This document shows, in pieces, positions 43,601 through 50,815 of a stretch of 55,800 nt of DNA. Both the position numbers and the translations under genes were made by a program. Position 1 is the stretch's first letter, and every line of letters begins with the position of its first letter. This DNA comes from CAYPFY01 sp964410105 (GTDB lineage: Bacteria > Bacteroidota > Ignavibacteria > UBA10030 > SZUA-254), in assembly GCA_964410105.1 (NCBI GenBank), contig CAYPFY010000023.1:1-55800 (forward strand). Direction: 5' to 3'. A model generated the notes under the pieces. The model was not told where the DNA came from. It ran no database searches and saw only the letters and a program-made list of their open reading frames with translations.

Positions 43601-43925
43601 CCTGGAACTTCTCCGCTCGGATATCTCTGCCGGGGTGGCTCCGCCGCAAGGTGATCTGCCAGGCGAATTTGCCCTGTATCAGAATTTCCCCAATCCTTTC
43701 AATCCGTCGACGGAATTCAGATTCCGGGTCCCGGAATTCACAAGGGTGGCCTTGCGGGTATACGATGTCCTTGGGAGAGTTGTGGCGACCGTCTTCGAGG
43801 GGGATCGGGCTCCCGGGGAATACACAGTTCCATGGGAAGCGAGGGGCATGGCCAGCGGAATTTATTTTTACCGGATGCAGGCCGGTAAGTTTTTTGACAG
43901 CAAGAAGCTCATGCTGCTTCGGTGA
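40683..43925 (+). CDS. T9SS-secreted YCF48-like repeat protein
   Basis: 1080 residues from the ATG at 40683, preceded by AAGGAGGA. Signal peptide (LLLPSAFAVSEAQT). Residues about 25-640 are a dozen or so YCF48/BNR-like repeats (GTAVGDNGTILRTTNGGVTW). Residues 655-900 form a beta-helix-like region starting WVGTVDSLWDTPDNWDPVG, as in secreted proteins with autotransporter-type strands. The C-terminal T9SS domain has LYQNFPNPFNPSTEFRF and ends KKLMLLR. Function unknown beyond surface/secreted location. Confidence 0.8.
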   Translation: MKYRFQFTTLLLPSAFAVSEAQTTSWQWLNPLPQGNPLFAVSFVDENIGTAVGDNGTILRTTNGGVTWALQSSGTKSLLFGVCFTDANTGTAVGGSVTLQGQSAVILRTSDGGATWTSQASGTTHFLTGVFFTDVMTGTVVGESGTILRTINGGKTWVDQSIPSQPYLFGVHFTDANHGTAVGDRLAILHTTDGGAHWTDQSLPDPWPEIKFLTSVAFTDSNTGTVVGGGGNSTPGSYSIILHTTNGGMNWMPSTSSAKILHSISFADAQTGTAAGDAGTILHTTDAGVTWTSEPSGTRKNLRGVSFPSSTTGIAVGEGGTILRATDGGTSWVSQLDGPTDVLTGVSFFGAKRGSAVGFDFDPLTDKWRWKIHRTTDGGATWTSQLSDLQDALNAVILTDDNTGFIVGGGYDSVYNGHATLLRTTDGGSTWFNQPVAVPNPLYGVFFLDANRGYAVGGRTILRTTNGGSTWSTDSITGTGGDIKAIAFADSNRGIAVGDSLNSNSMGEGIIIGTTDGGATWKSQVSGGMSGFHGVAFADSHTAAAVGEYGGILVTTDGGSTWQGHGEFMLGNLLSVSFPDARTGIAVGELGTILRTTNGGTDWVRSNSPTSNDLFSLSTPRSGSGWIAVAVGRDGTIICAASSPLNPKSWVGTVDSLWDTPDNWDPVGIPTPKDSVIIPPTTVKPVIMRRQQQITLASLTVLSGGMLTLTDSLARFVVKGDVTIYGTLEVRPAAATIIVVGGNWIVQPGGSLLRSQAHIDGGFLPARSTVRFNGSGTCERNFFNLVFDTIAVAQSRGNVTVENQCAVLGRLTLRPADTLVIQSSEPQALNGEGTVERGTIKRSFQSSATVWHRFESLSTGVRFDTSGIHPLSVSMTTYPDTNPADFGGTWSIVTSSIDTLTNTIVADSVTRFSKWAIGIPRLSALEGFKSMSDTVPIVRRVYELNQEGGSNFRANLRLHYDESEVPPGVDESSLELLRSDISAGVAPPQGDLPGEFALYQNFPNPFNPSTEFRFRVPEFTRVALRVYDVLGRVVATVFEGDRAPGEYTVPWEARGMASGIYFYRMQAGKFFDSKKLMLLR

Positions 43926-44073
43926 AGCGGAGTCATCCCCGGTCGGGCTCTGCGCTGCCGTTCCTTTAGTGGATCGTGCGAGAGCCAGCATGATGTGCCC
44001 GGTGGGACCGGGAGCCTGGCCGCCAGAGAACTCGCCTCCGTATCGATCTGATACGTCCGCTCGTCAAATTTCC

Positions 44074-44102
44074 TTGATTATCGTCGAATTTTTGAGTATC
44101 TT
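44074..44102 (+). promoter_or_regulatory. Promoter of the tRNA-His gene
   Basis: TTGATT (44074-44079), 17-nt spacer, TATCTT (44097-44102), 18 nt before the tRNA. Confidence 0.55.
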
Positions 44103-44120
44103 GGACGCTGTCCAACGACG

Positions 44121-44194
44121 GTGTCCATAGTTCAGTTGGTTAGAACGCCAGGTTGTGGCCCTGGAGGTCGTGGGTTCAAGTCCCACTGGACACC
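44121..44194 (+). tRNA. tRNA-His (anticodon GTG)
   Basis: Cloverleaf with acceptor GTGTCCA/TGGACAC, anticodon arm CCAGG-TTGTGGC-CCTGG and T-arm GTGGG-TTCAAGT-CCCAC. A G precedes the first base, as needed for the His-specific G-1. Confidence 0.95.
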
Positions 44195-44258
44195 CCCGAA
44201 TATGCCGGATGGAAGCTCGTCAGCTGCGCAATCATCCACAGATAGGAATCACCCGGCA

Positions 44259-44331
44259 GCCCCCATCGTCTAGAGGCCTAGGACACGAGCTTTTCAAGCT
44301 TGCGACACCGGTTCGAATCCGGTTGGGGGCA
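44259..44331 (+). tRNA. tRNA-Glu (anticodon TTC)
   Basis: Acceptor GCCCCCA/TGGGGGC, anticodon arm CGAGC-TTTTCAA-GCTTG (anticodon TTC), T-arm CCGG-TTCGAAT-CCGG; probably co-transcribed with tRNA-His 64 nt upstream. Confidence 0.95.
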
Positions 44332-44365
44332 CAGCAAAGGATAAGAAAGATGAATTTCTAGCACC

Positions 44366-45340
44366 ATGCGAGCCATCATACCTGTCGCCGGATTCGGAAG
44401 CCGGCTGCGCCCGCATACTTTCACCGTTCCGAAGGTTCTCCTCAATGTCGCCGGGAAGCCGATCATCGGCCATATCCTCGACAAAATCATCGAGGACGGA
44501 TTCGATCAGGCGACTATTGTTGTCGGCCACCTCGGCGATAAAATCCGCGACTACGTGCTTTCCCATTACCGGATCAAGTTCGACTTCATCGAGCAGACCG
44601 AAGCCAAGGGTCTCGCCCATGCCATTTACCTCGCGCGGGGGACGTTTTCCTCGGAGCCGCTTTTGATTATCCTCGGAGACACGATTTTCGATGTTAATCT
44701 GAAGCCCCTTCTGAAGGAATCATACACTGCGGTCGGGGTCCGTGAAGTCGCCGATCCGCGCCGGTTCGGTGTGGTAGAACTTCATAACAGCTTCGCAAGC
44801 CGTCTCGTTGAAAAACCCGAAAACCCGACGAGCAATCTTGCAATCGTCGGCCTCTACTGGATCCGAAATCCGAAGCTGCTCGAGGAATGTATTGGCACTC
44901 TCTTCAAGGAGGACAAGCGCACGAAAGGGGAGTACCAGCTGACGGATGCGCTGCAGCTGATGCTCCAGGGAGGGGAGAAGATAAAGACATTTCCTGTCGC
45001 CGGATGGTATGATTGCGGGAAACCCGAAACGCTCCTGGAAACGAACCGGCATCTTCTTGAAAAGCGTCATAGAGAAATATCCATCGACAACGTCGTGATC
45101 ATCCCGCCGGTCTATATCTCCGAAAAAGCGACAATCACACACTCCGTGATCGGTCCCTACGCTACGGTCGCCGACCGGGCCATCGTCACCGATTCCATCA
45201 TCCGCAACTGTATCGTCAGCGAGGAGGCGCAAGTGCACCGCGCCGTCCTCGAGGACTCCCTCGTGGGGGTGAACGCCCTGGTCGAGGGGGCATTCAAGAG
45301 GATCAACATCGGCGATTCATCCGAAATCGAATTTCACTAA
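44366..45340 (+). CDS. NDP-sugar nucleotidyltransferase with left-handed beta-helix
   Basis: 324 residues. N-terminal nucleotidyltransferase fold with the signature GFGSRLRPHTFTVPKVLL and the metal-binding ILGDTIFD (about 101). The C-terminal part (about 235-324) has hexapeptide repeats (ITHSVIGPYATVADRAIVTD) forming a beta-helix. This is the architecture of glucose-1-phosphate thymidylyl- or mannose-1-phosphate guanylyl-transferase-like enzymes that make activated sugars for envelope polysaccharides. The exact nucleotide and sugar are not evident. It lies 10 nt before metK, so the two are probably in one operon. Confidence 0.8.
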   Translation: MRAIIPVAGFGSRLRPHTFTVPKVLLNVAGKPIIGHILDKIIEDGFDQATIVVGHLGDKIRDYVLSHYRIKFDFIEQTEAKGLAHAIYLARGTFSSEPLLIILGDTIFDVNLKPLLKESYTAVGVREVADPRRFGVVELHNSFASRLVEKPENPTSNLAIVGLYWIRNPKLLEECIGTLFKEDKRTKGEYQLTDALQLMLQGGEKIKTFPVAGWYDCGKPETLLETNRHLLEKRHREISIDNVVIIPPVYISEKATITHSVIGPYATVADRAIVTDSIIRNCIVSEEAQVHRAVLEDSLVGVNALVEGAFKRINIGDSSEIEFH

Positions 45341-45350
45341 CCAGGGGAAA

Positions 45351-46517
45351 ATGCTCATGTCTCACCTCTTCACATCAGAGTCGGTCTCCGAAGGACATCC
45401 TGACAAGGTCTGCGATCAGATTTCCGACTCGGTCCTTGATTCTCTTCTCGAGCAGGATCAGGGATCGCGCGTGGCCTGCGAAAGTTTCGTGACCACGGGC
45501 CTCGCGCTCGTGGGCGGGGAAGTGACCACGAAAGGTTATGTCGATGTCCAGAAGATCGTCCGGAGCGTCATTAAGGATATCGGTTATACCGAGGCAGGGA
45601 TAGGATTCGACGCCGATTCCTGCTCCGTTTTGTCGGCCATCCACTCCCAGTCCCCGAATATCGCGCAAGGGGTCGATGTCGGCGGAGCCGGCGACCAGGG
45701 GATGATGTTCGGATATGCCTGCACGGAAACGCCGGAGCTGATGCCGATGCCGATCATGTATGCCCACCAGCTCGTGAAGCGCCTGGCCGAGATCAGGAAG
45801 AAAAACGCGAAACTCATGCCCTACCTTCGGCCCGATGCAAAATCCCAGGTGACCATTGAATACAATGGGAAAAGACCGGTACGAGCTCACACCGTGGTCA
45901 TCTCGACCCAGCACGCACCGAACGTGTCGCAGAAGAAAATCAAAGAGGACGTCATTGACCATGTCGTGAAAGAGGTCATACCGCAGGAAATGCTCGATAA
46001 GAAGACGCGCTATTTTGTGAATCCGACCGGACTCTTTGAAATAGGCGGTCCCCACGGCGATAGCGGCCTGACGGGCCGGAAAATCATTGTCGATACTTAC
46101 GGTGGCCGCGCGCCTCACGGCGGGGGGGCATTTTCCGGAAAGGATCCGACCAAAGTTGACCGGAGCGCAGCGTACGCGGCGCGCCATATCGCAAAGAATG
46201 TCGTCGCGGCAGGGCTTGCCATGGAATGCCTGATTCAGGTGGCGTATGCGATCGGCATTGTCGAGCCGGTTTCCGTGCATGCCCAGACGTTCGGCACAGG
46301 CGTGATGCCTGACGCCAAGCTTGAGAAAATCCTGAATAACCTCACCTCAGCCGGCGGACCGCTCGATCTGACTCCGAGAGGAATCATCGAGCGCCTGAAT
46401 CTCCGGCGCCCCATCTACCGCAAGACCGCCTCGTACGGCCATTTTGGCCGTGAGGAAAAGGAATTTACGTGGGAGAAGTCGGATCGGGTCAACATCCTCA
46501 AGAAGGAAGCCCGCTGA
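45351..46517 (+). CDS. metK: S-adenosylmethionine synthetase
   Basis: 388 residues, full length. Contains the family signatures FTSESVSEGHPDKVCDQISD, GGAGDQGMMFGYA and GGGAFSGKDPTKVDRSAAY. It makes S-adenosylmethionine from methionine and ATP. GGGG precedes two close ATGs (45351, 45357). The next gene is ahcY, so synthesis of SAM and removal of its product SAH are linked. Confidence 0.97.
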   Translation: MLMSHLFTSESVSEGHPDKVCDQISDSVLDSLLEQDQGSRVACESFVTTGLALVGGEVTTKGYVDVQKIVRSVIKDIGYTEAGIGFDADSCSVLSAIHSQSPNIAQGVDVGGAGDQGMMFGYACTETPELMPMPIMYAHQLVKRLAEIRKKNAKLMPYLRPDAKSQVTIEYNGKRPVRAHTVVISTQHAPNVSQKKIKEDVIDHVVKEVIPQEMLDKKTRYFVNPTGLFEIGGPHGDSGLTGRKIIVDTYGGRAPHGGGAFSGKDPTKVDRSAAYAARHIAKNVVAAGLAMECLIQVAYAIGIVEPVSVHAQTFGTGVMPDAKLEKILNNLTSAGGPLDLTPRGIIERLNLRRPIYRKTASYGHFGREEKEFTWEKSDRVNILKKEAR

Positions 46518-46558
46518 CTTTTCGCCGAAACTCTTACACTCATCACAAAAGAACACTC

Positions 46559-47836
46559 ATGGATCATAAGAAAGGCCACTATAAAGTCGCGGATCTCGGA
46601 CTGGCTTCCGAGGGAAAAAGGCTCATCGCCTGGGCGGAGTCCCGCATGCCGGTGCTCATGGCCCTCCAGGAAAAATACGGAAAAACAAAGCCGCTGAAAG
46701 GGTATCGAATCGCCGGATGCCTGCATGTGACAAAGGAAACCGCCGTGCTCGTCAAGACTCTGGTCGGGGCGGGGGCAGAAGTGAGCTGGAGCGGCTGCAA
46801 CCCGCTCTCAACGAACGACTCGGTGGCTGCCGCGCTCGCCGCAGCAGGGGTCTCCGTCTTCGCCTGGCACGGCATGGATGTCAAGGCATTTTACTGGTGT
46901 ATCCAAGAAACCCTGCGCTTCAAGCCGAATCTGACGCTTGACGACGGAGCCGATCTTATCTTCACGATACACAATAAGCGGAAGGATCTTATCCCTCATA
47001 TGATCGGCGGCACGGAGGAGACGACAACCGGCGTCCATCGGCTGCGCGCCATGGCGAAGGCTGGGGCCCTCAAATACCCGGTCATTGCCGTCAACGACGC
47101 CGAAACGAAATGGGACTTCGACAATGTTTACGGCACGGGCCAATCGACGCTGGATGGTATACTGCGGGCGACGAGCGTCCTACTCTCCGGGAAAAACGTC
47201 GTCGTGGCAGGATACGGACATTGCGGGAAGGGGGTGGCACTCCGGGCTAAAGGTCTTGGGGCCAATGTGATCGTCACCGAGGTGAAACCGACGGCGGCGC
47301 TGAAAGCTACCCTCGATGGGATGCGCGTCCTCGAAATGGACGAGGCAGCCGGAATCGGAGACGTGTTCATAACGGCCACCGGTGTCAAAGACATCATCAT
47401 CGCGCGGCATTTCAAAATGATGAAAGACGGGGCGATAGTCTGCAATACGGGCCACTATGACTGCGAAATAAATCTGACCGATCTCGCAAAGGTGTCTAAA
47501 TCGGTCTCGGAGATGCGGCCCAACAATGAGCAGTACATCCTCAAGAACGGCAACCGGATCTATGTTCTCGCGAAGGGCCGGCTCGTGAATCTCGCTGCAG
47601 CGGAAGGACACCCGTCGGAGGTCATGGATATGTCGTTTGCGAACCAGTTCATGTCCCAAATCAGGCTCGCGCGTTCTGACGAAAGGGGAAAGAAGCTCGA
47701 GAACAGAGTGCATGATATACCGGTCGAACAGGACCAGGAGATCGCCGGGCTTAAGCTGTCGACCATGGGACTTGCGATCGATACTCTCACCCCCGCACAA
47801 AAGAAATACCAGGACGATTACAGCGCCGGGACCTGA
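46559..47836 (+). CDS. ahcY: Adenosylhomocysteinase
   Basis: 425 residues from the ATG at 46559; the longer frame upstream runs into metK and is ignored. Signatures: GGTEETTTGVHRL in the catalytic part and the NAD-binding GYGHCGKGVA. The C-terminus KKYQDDYSAGT is the short form found in many bacteria and archaea. It hydrolyses S-adenosylhomocysteine to adenosine and homocysteine using tightly bound NAD. It follows metK by 41 nt. Confidence 0.97.
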   Translation: MDHKKGHYKVADLGLASEGKRLIAWAESRMPVLMALQEKYGKTKPLKGYRIAGCLHVTKETAVLVKTLVGAGAEVSWSGCNPLSTNDSVAAALAAAGVSVFAWHGMDVKAFYWCIQETLRFKPNLTLDDGADLIFTIHNKRKDLIPHMIGGTEETTTGVHRLRAMAKAGALKYPVIAVNDAETKWDFDNVYGTGQSTLDGILRATSVLLSGKNVVVAGYGHCGKGVALRAKGLGANVIVTEVKPTAALKATLDGMRVLEMDEAAGIGDVFITATGVKDIIIARHFKMMKDGAIVCNTGHYDCEINLTDLAKVSKSVSEMRPNNEQYILKNGNRIYVLAKGRLVNLAAAEGHPSEVMDMSFANQFMSQIRLARSDERGKKLENRVHDIPVEQDQEIAGLKLSTMGLAIDTLTPAQKKYQDDYSAGT

Positions 47837-47850
47837 TCCCGCTCGGAACT

Positions 47851-48240
47851 CTAAGAGCGGGGGAGGATCCTGAAATTCTCGGCAATAGAATAGGCGAGGA
47901 GCGCCGACAAGAGGAAAATGCCGAGGGCGACTATGGCGACGTTCAGCGTCCTGCCGCGGGCAAGCGTCAGAGTGGCGGAGAACGCATGCTCCTGGCGGCG
48001 GAACGAAAGGTGAACGATCAACAGCGCATTCAGACCTACCGCCAGACCGAGGCCGCCCAGGAGGAATAGGGGATGCACCAGGAAGCGGGCCTGGTATTTG
48101 AGCATGAAAGCGTCGAGAACGTCGTTCATTCCGCGGAATCCAAGAAATCCCTGAATCAGCCCCGCCGACACCAGGAGCGATGCCGGGATAAGCCCCATTG
48201 CCGAGAGTGCCGCAATTTTAGCCAAACCTGTCTTTTGCAT
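47851..48240 (-). CDS. Small three-TM membrane protein
   Basis: 129 residues, AAAGGG SD. Three hydrophobic segments (ALSAMGLIPASLLVSAGLIQ; FLVHPLFLLGGLGLAVGLNA; LNVAIVALGIFLLSALLAYS). It is encoded 18 nt downstream of another membrane protein gene on the same strand, so they are probably one operon. No family recognised. Its end lies 14 nt from the end of ahcY. Confidence 0.6.
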   Translation of the reverse strand: MQKTGLAKIAALSAMGLIPASLLVSAGLIQGFLGFRGMNDVLDAFMLKYQARFLVHPLFLLGGLGLAVGLNALLIVHLSFRRQEHAFSATLTLARGRTLNVAIVALGIFLLSALLAYSIAENFRILPRS

Positions 48241-48258
48241 GCTACGCCCTTTCTGAGT

Positions 48259-48681
48259 TTAATTCGCTGACTTTGTAGATTGCTCCAGTCGAGGGGCAGC
48301 CTTCCGGAGCATAACTCCCCCATAAGCACCGCCCATCGCGGGGCCGAGCGCGACGAACAACGCCATCCCACCGGTGAGGGAAAAATGCCCATCCGCAAGG
48401 GATCGTCCAACCGCCGCCAGAGGCACAAATACTCCGAGGAGAACCGCCCATCGCCATGCCCTCGCCGGGTTACTGAAGCCGAGGAAAAATCCGAAGACGA
48501 GGAGGAGGAGAACCGTCAGCTGGACTTCATCGGAAGCCGAGTCGACGATCGCAATAAGCGCCCCAAGGAAGACCGCGATCAGGTGGTGCCACAGGCCCGG
48601 CCTCCGGTACAGGATGACGGCCGAGACGGGGAGGAAGAGCGCAAGCGCATGAAACCAGAGGACAGTCAAGAGGATCTTCAT
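48259..48681 (-). CDS. Small membrane protein, first gene of a two-gene unit
   Basis: 140 residues, about four hydrophobic segments (VLWFHALALFLPVSAVILY; HHLIAVFLGALIAIV; LTVLLLLVFGFFLGF; a Gly/Ala-rich MALFVALGPAMGGAYGGVML). Not recognised. Confidence 0.55.
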   Translation of the reverse strand: MKILLTVLWFHALALFLPVSAVILYRRPGLWHHLIAVFLGALIAIVDSASDEVQLTVLLLLVFGFFLGFSNPARAWRWAVLLGVFVPLAAVGRSLADGHFSLTGGMALFVALGPAMGGAYGGVMLRKAAPRLEQSTKSAN

Positions 48682-48822
48682 CTCAAATTCCCGTCGCTGA
48701 TCTGACTATCATCATGATGAGATAGAATCGCAGAAAGTGCATTTTGAGAAACTCCTGATTCGCTTTCTCGGCGCCGAAGACCGATGCCGTCAAAAAATAC
48801 CGTACGAGATGTTTCATGGAAT

Positions 48823-49122
48823 TCAATGTATCCGCTTGATGAGGAGCTCAAGGGCGTCCAGGTGCTCGCTAAACGCCCGCCGGCCGGCTTGCGTCGCTTC
48901 ATATTTGGTGAGGGGCTTTTTCCCTACAAATTTCTTTCTCACGCTCAAATATCCGTTTTTCTCCAGCATGCCGACATGGGATGCGAGATTGCCGTCCGTG
49001 ATGTCGAGGGTCGCCCTGAGAGTTGTGAAATCGATAGAGTCGTTGACGATGAGAACCGACATGATCGCAAGCCGGATCCGATTCTCAAAGACGGGGTTCA
49101 GGTGGTCAAGGATCTCTTTCAC
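48823..49122 (-). CDS. Winged-helix transcriptional regulator
   Basis: 99 residues from the GTG at 49122, which overlaps the stop of the upstream gene (GTGA). The wHTH reads RIRLAIMSVLIVNDSIDFTT, then LDITDGNLASHVGMLEKNGY and KKPLTKYEATQAGRRAFSEH. This is the compact ArsR/PadR-related family of about 100 residues usually paired with a membrane protein gene. It probably represses its own operon at the TACAAAGTA repeats in the promoter. The open frame extends upstream to 49200 but that part is inside the other gene. Confidence 0.75.
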   Translation of the reverse strand: MKEILDHLNPVFENRIRLAIMSVLIVNDSIDFTTLRATLDITDGNLASHVGMLEKNGYLSVRKKFVGKKPLTKYEATQAGRRAFSEHLDALELLIKRIH

Positions 49123-49706
49123 CTCTCGTGCCTTCGGTACATGGTCACGCCGTAGATAATGTGGGCGGCCCCGAACCCAAGAGCCCAGAAAAGAGGCCAT
49201 AGATCGATGAAGAGCATCGACCCCAGCCCGAGAGTCACCTCAGAAAGGGCGAGAACTTTTAGCTCGGAATAGGTGAATGCGCTCGCGGCGAAAAGCGCGA
49301 GGCCGTAGAACACCAACATCGAAGCGGGGATGAGGACTGCCTGCCCGAGAGGGAGGAGGAGAATGCAGAATACGGCCCCCGCTCCGAGCGGCACCAACAG
49401 GCTCGGCAGTATTCTCCCCGTGCCTCCCCGGACCGGCAACCCCTTCTTTTTCGCCATCCGGGTTGTGAATAAAATTGTGACCCCCACCGCGACGACAAAA
49501 ACGATGAGAGCGTCAAGCAGATAAAACTCCATGCTGCCATCAGGCCCCGAACCTGACCGGCTCCTCCAGTAGGCAGCACCAGCGCCAAGAAGGCCCACGA
49601 CGCCCGCCGCGACGCCCGCAAGCCCGCTCAGCGAAAGGAACTTCGATGAACGCTCCATCATGGAGCGAATTTCTGACAAATCCTTGAGATGTTCCTCACC
49701 CTGCAT
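49119..49706 (-). CDS. Membrane protein co-encoded with the wHTH regulator
   Basis: About 195 residues from the ATG at 49706 (AGAGG 8 nt upstream). A charged N-terminus (EEHLKDLSEIRSMMERSSKF) is followed by four to five TM segments. Proteins with this N-terminus are regularly found beside the small wHTH regulators. Role unknown; perhaps a membrane sensor or transporter subunit. Confidence 0.65.
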   Translation of the reverse strand: MQGEEHLKDLSEIRSMMERSSKFLSLSGLAGVAAGVVGLLGAGAAYWRSRSGSGPDGSMEFYLLDALIVFVVAVGVTILFTTRMAKKKGLPVRGGTGRILPSLLVPLGAGAVFCILLLPLGQAVLIPASMLVFYGLALFAASAFTYSELKVLALSEVTLGLGSMLFIDLWPLFWALGFGAAHIIYGVTMYRRHER

Positions 49707-49741
49707 GGTCATTACCTCTGATAGTTTCAGGATCGAGTAAT

Positions 49742-49790
49742 TACAAAGTACTTTGCAATACAAAGTAATTAAAAAAAAGCTCTTTGTCAA
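49742..49790 (-). promoter_or_regulatory. Promoter with repeated operator for the wHTH operon
   Basis: On the minus strand, TTGACA (49790-49785), a 17-nt spacer and TACTTT (49767-49762). The -10 falls within TACTTTGTA, which occurs twice (plus-strand TACAAAGTA at 49742-49750 and 49759-49767) with palindromic character. A repressor bound there would block transcription, fitting autoregulation by the wHTH protein. Confidence 0.6.
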
Positions 49791-49849
49791 GCGATGGCCG
49801 GCGTGGGTAATACTCGTCGGCAGGAGCCTAGAAGGGGCGGTCGGGCACG

Positions 49850-50815
49850 CTACTGCTCGTTCGGGTTTCCTTCTCCCTTGAGGAGCTTTTTGTGTATTTC
49901 GTCGTGCCCCTCATAGGGCTCGAGGTGGGTGAGGATTTCGACGTGACCCGGGAATACCCGATGGAGCTCGCGCTCAATCAGAGTCGCCTGCTCGTGTGCC
50001 TTCCGGATGGAGACGTTTTCCCGAAAGAGGAGATGAAACTCAATGAGGAGCCGCGAGCCCGCATTCCGGTGTCGCAGGCGGTGGTAGGCTATCCTGTGCT
50101 GGCCCGCGAGCCGGTCAAGCGTGCTACGCAGCGTCGCGTCAATCTGCGGGTCGCTTTTATCCATCAACCCGCCGATGGATCGCCGCATGAGTTTGGAGCC
50201 GGTCCACAGGATATTGAGGGCGACGATGATCGCTAGCAGCGGGTCGAAGGGGAGCCACCCGGTGAACAAAGTCAGGACCAGGCCAATGATGACCCCGAGG
50301 CTCGTCCAGCTGTCCGTGAGCACGTGTTTTCCGTTCGCCTCCAGGAGTATCGAATTGTAGCGCCTGCCCGTTCGCACAAGGTACCATCCAAGCCCGCCAT
50401 TGATGATTGTGGCGCACGCCGTGAGAAATGTCCCCGATCCGAGGTTCTGGATTTCCAGGCCGGTGAGCCATTTGTGAGCAGCTTCGTAGATAATTAAGAG
50501 CGCGGCGAAAATTATCATCGCTCCCTCAAAACCGGCTGAAAAGAAGCTGATGCGGTCGTGGCCGTACATATGGTCCTTGTCAGGGGGCTTCATGCTCAGG
50601 CGGAGACTGAACGCGGCGAACGAAACGGCGAGAATGTGGACGACGGATTCAACCGCGTCGGAGAGGATCGCCGACGAGCCGGTTATGAGGTAGGCGTATA
50701 TCTTCATGAAGAGCATGAAAACTCCGATCCCCAAGGAGAGCCGCATGGCAAACCGCATCTCTGCCACCTCCTCTGGGGAGTGACCCAAGAACCGCGATTC
50801 GAAGGTATTCTCCAT
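49850..50815 (-). CDS. Cation diffusion facilitator (CDF) family metal transporter
   Basis: About 321 residues from an ATG overlapping the upstream stop (TGATG). Six-TM CDF layout with metal-site residues in SAILSDAVESVVHI (first HxxxD-type half-site) and in HVLTDSWTSLGV, then a cytoplasmic C-terminal domain (IGGLMDKSDPQIDATL, HEQATLIERELHRVFPGH). It exports divalent cations such as Zn2+, Mn2+ or Fe2+ in exchange for protons; the specific metal is not determined by sequence. It is translationally coupled to the thioredoxin-domain gene. Confidence 0.9.
   Translation of the reverse strand: MENTFESRFLGHSPEEVAEMRFAMRLSLGIGVFMLFMKIYAYLITGSSAILSDAVESVVHILAVSFAAFSLRLSMKPPDKDHMYGHDRISFFSAGFEGAMIIFAALLIIYEAAHKWLTGLEIQNLGSGTFLTACATIINGGLGWYLVRTGRRYNSILLEANGKHVLTDSWTSLGVIIGLVLTLFTGWLPFDPLLAIIVALNILWTGSKLMRRSIGGLMDKSDPQIDATLRSTLDRLAGQHRIAYHRLRHRNAGSRLLIEFHLLFRENVSIRKAHEQATLIERELHRVFPGHVEILTHLEPYEGHDEIHKKLLKGEGNPNEQ

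Noticed and set aside
45375..46280. 301-codon ORF antisense to metK
   Set aside because: It is a shadow of the high-GC third positions of metK; no SD, and the sense gene is unambiguous.
46518..46558. SAM-sensing riboswitch between metK and ahcY
   Set aside because: The gap is only 41 nt and shows no SAM or SAH aptamer-like stems.
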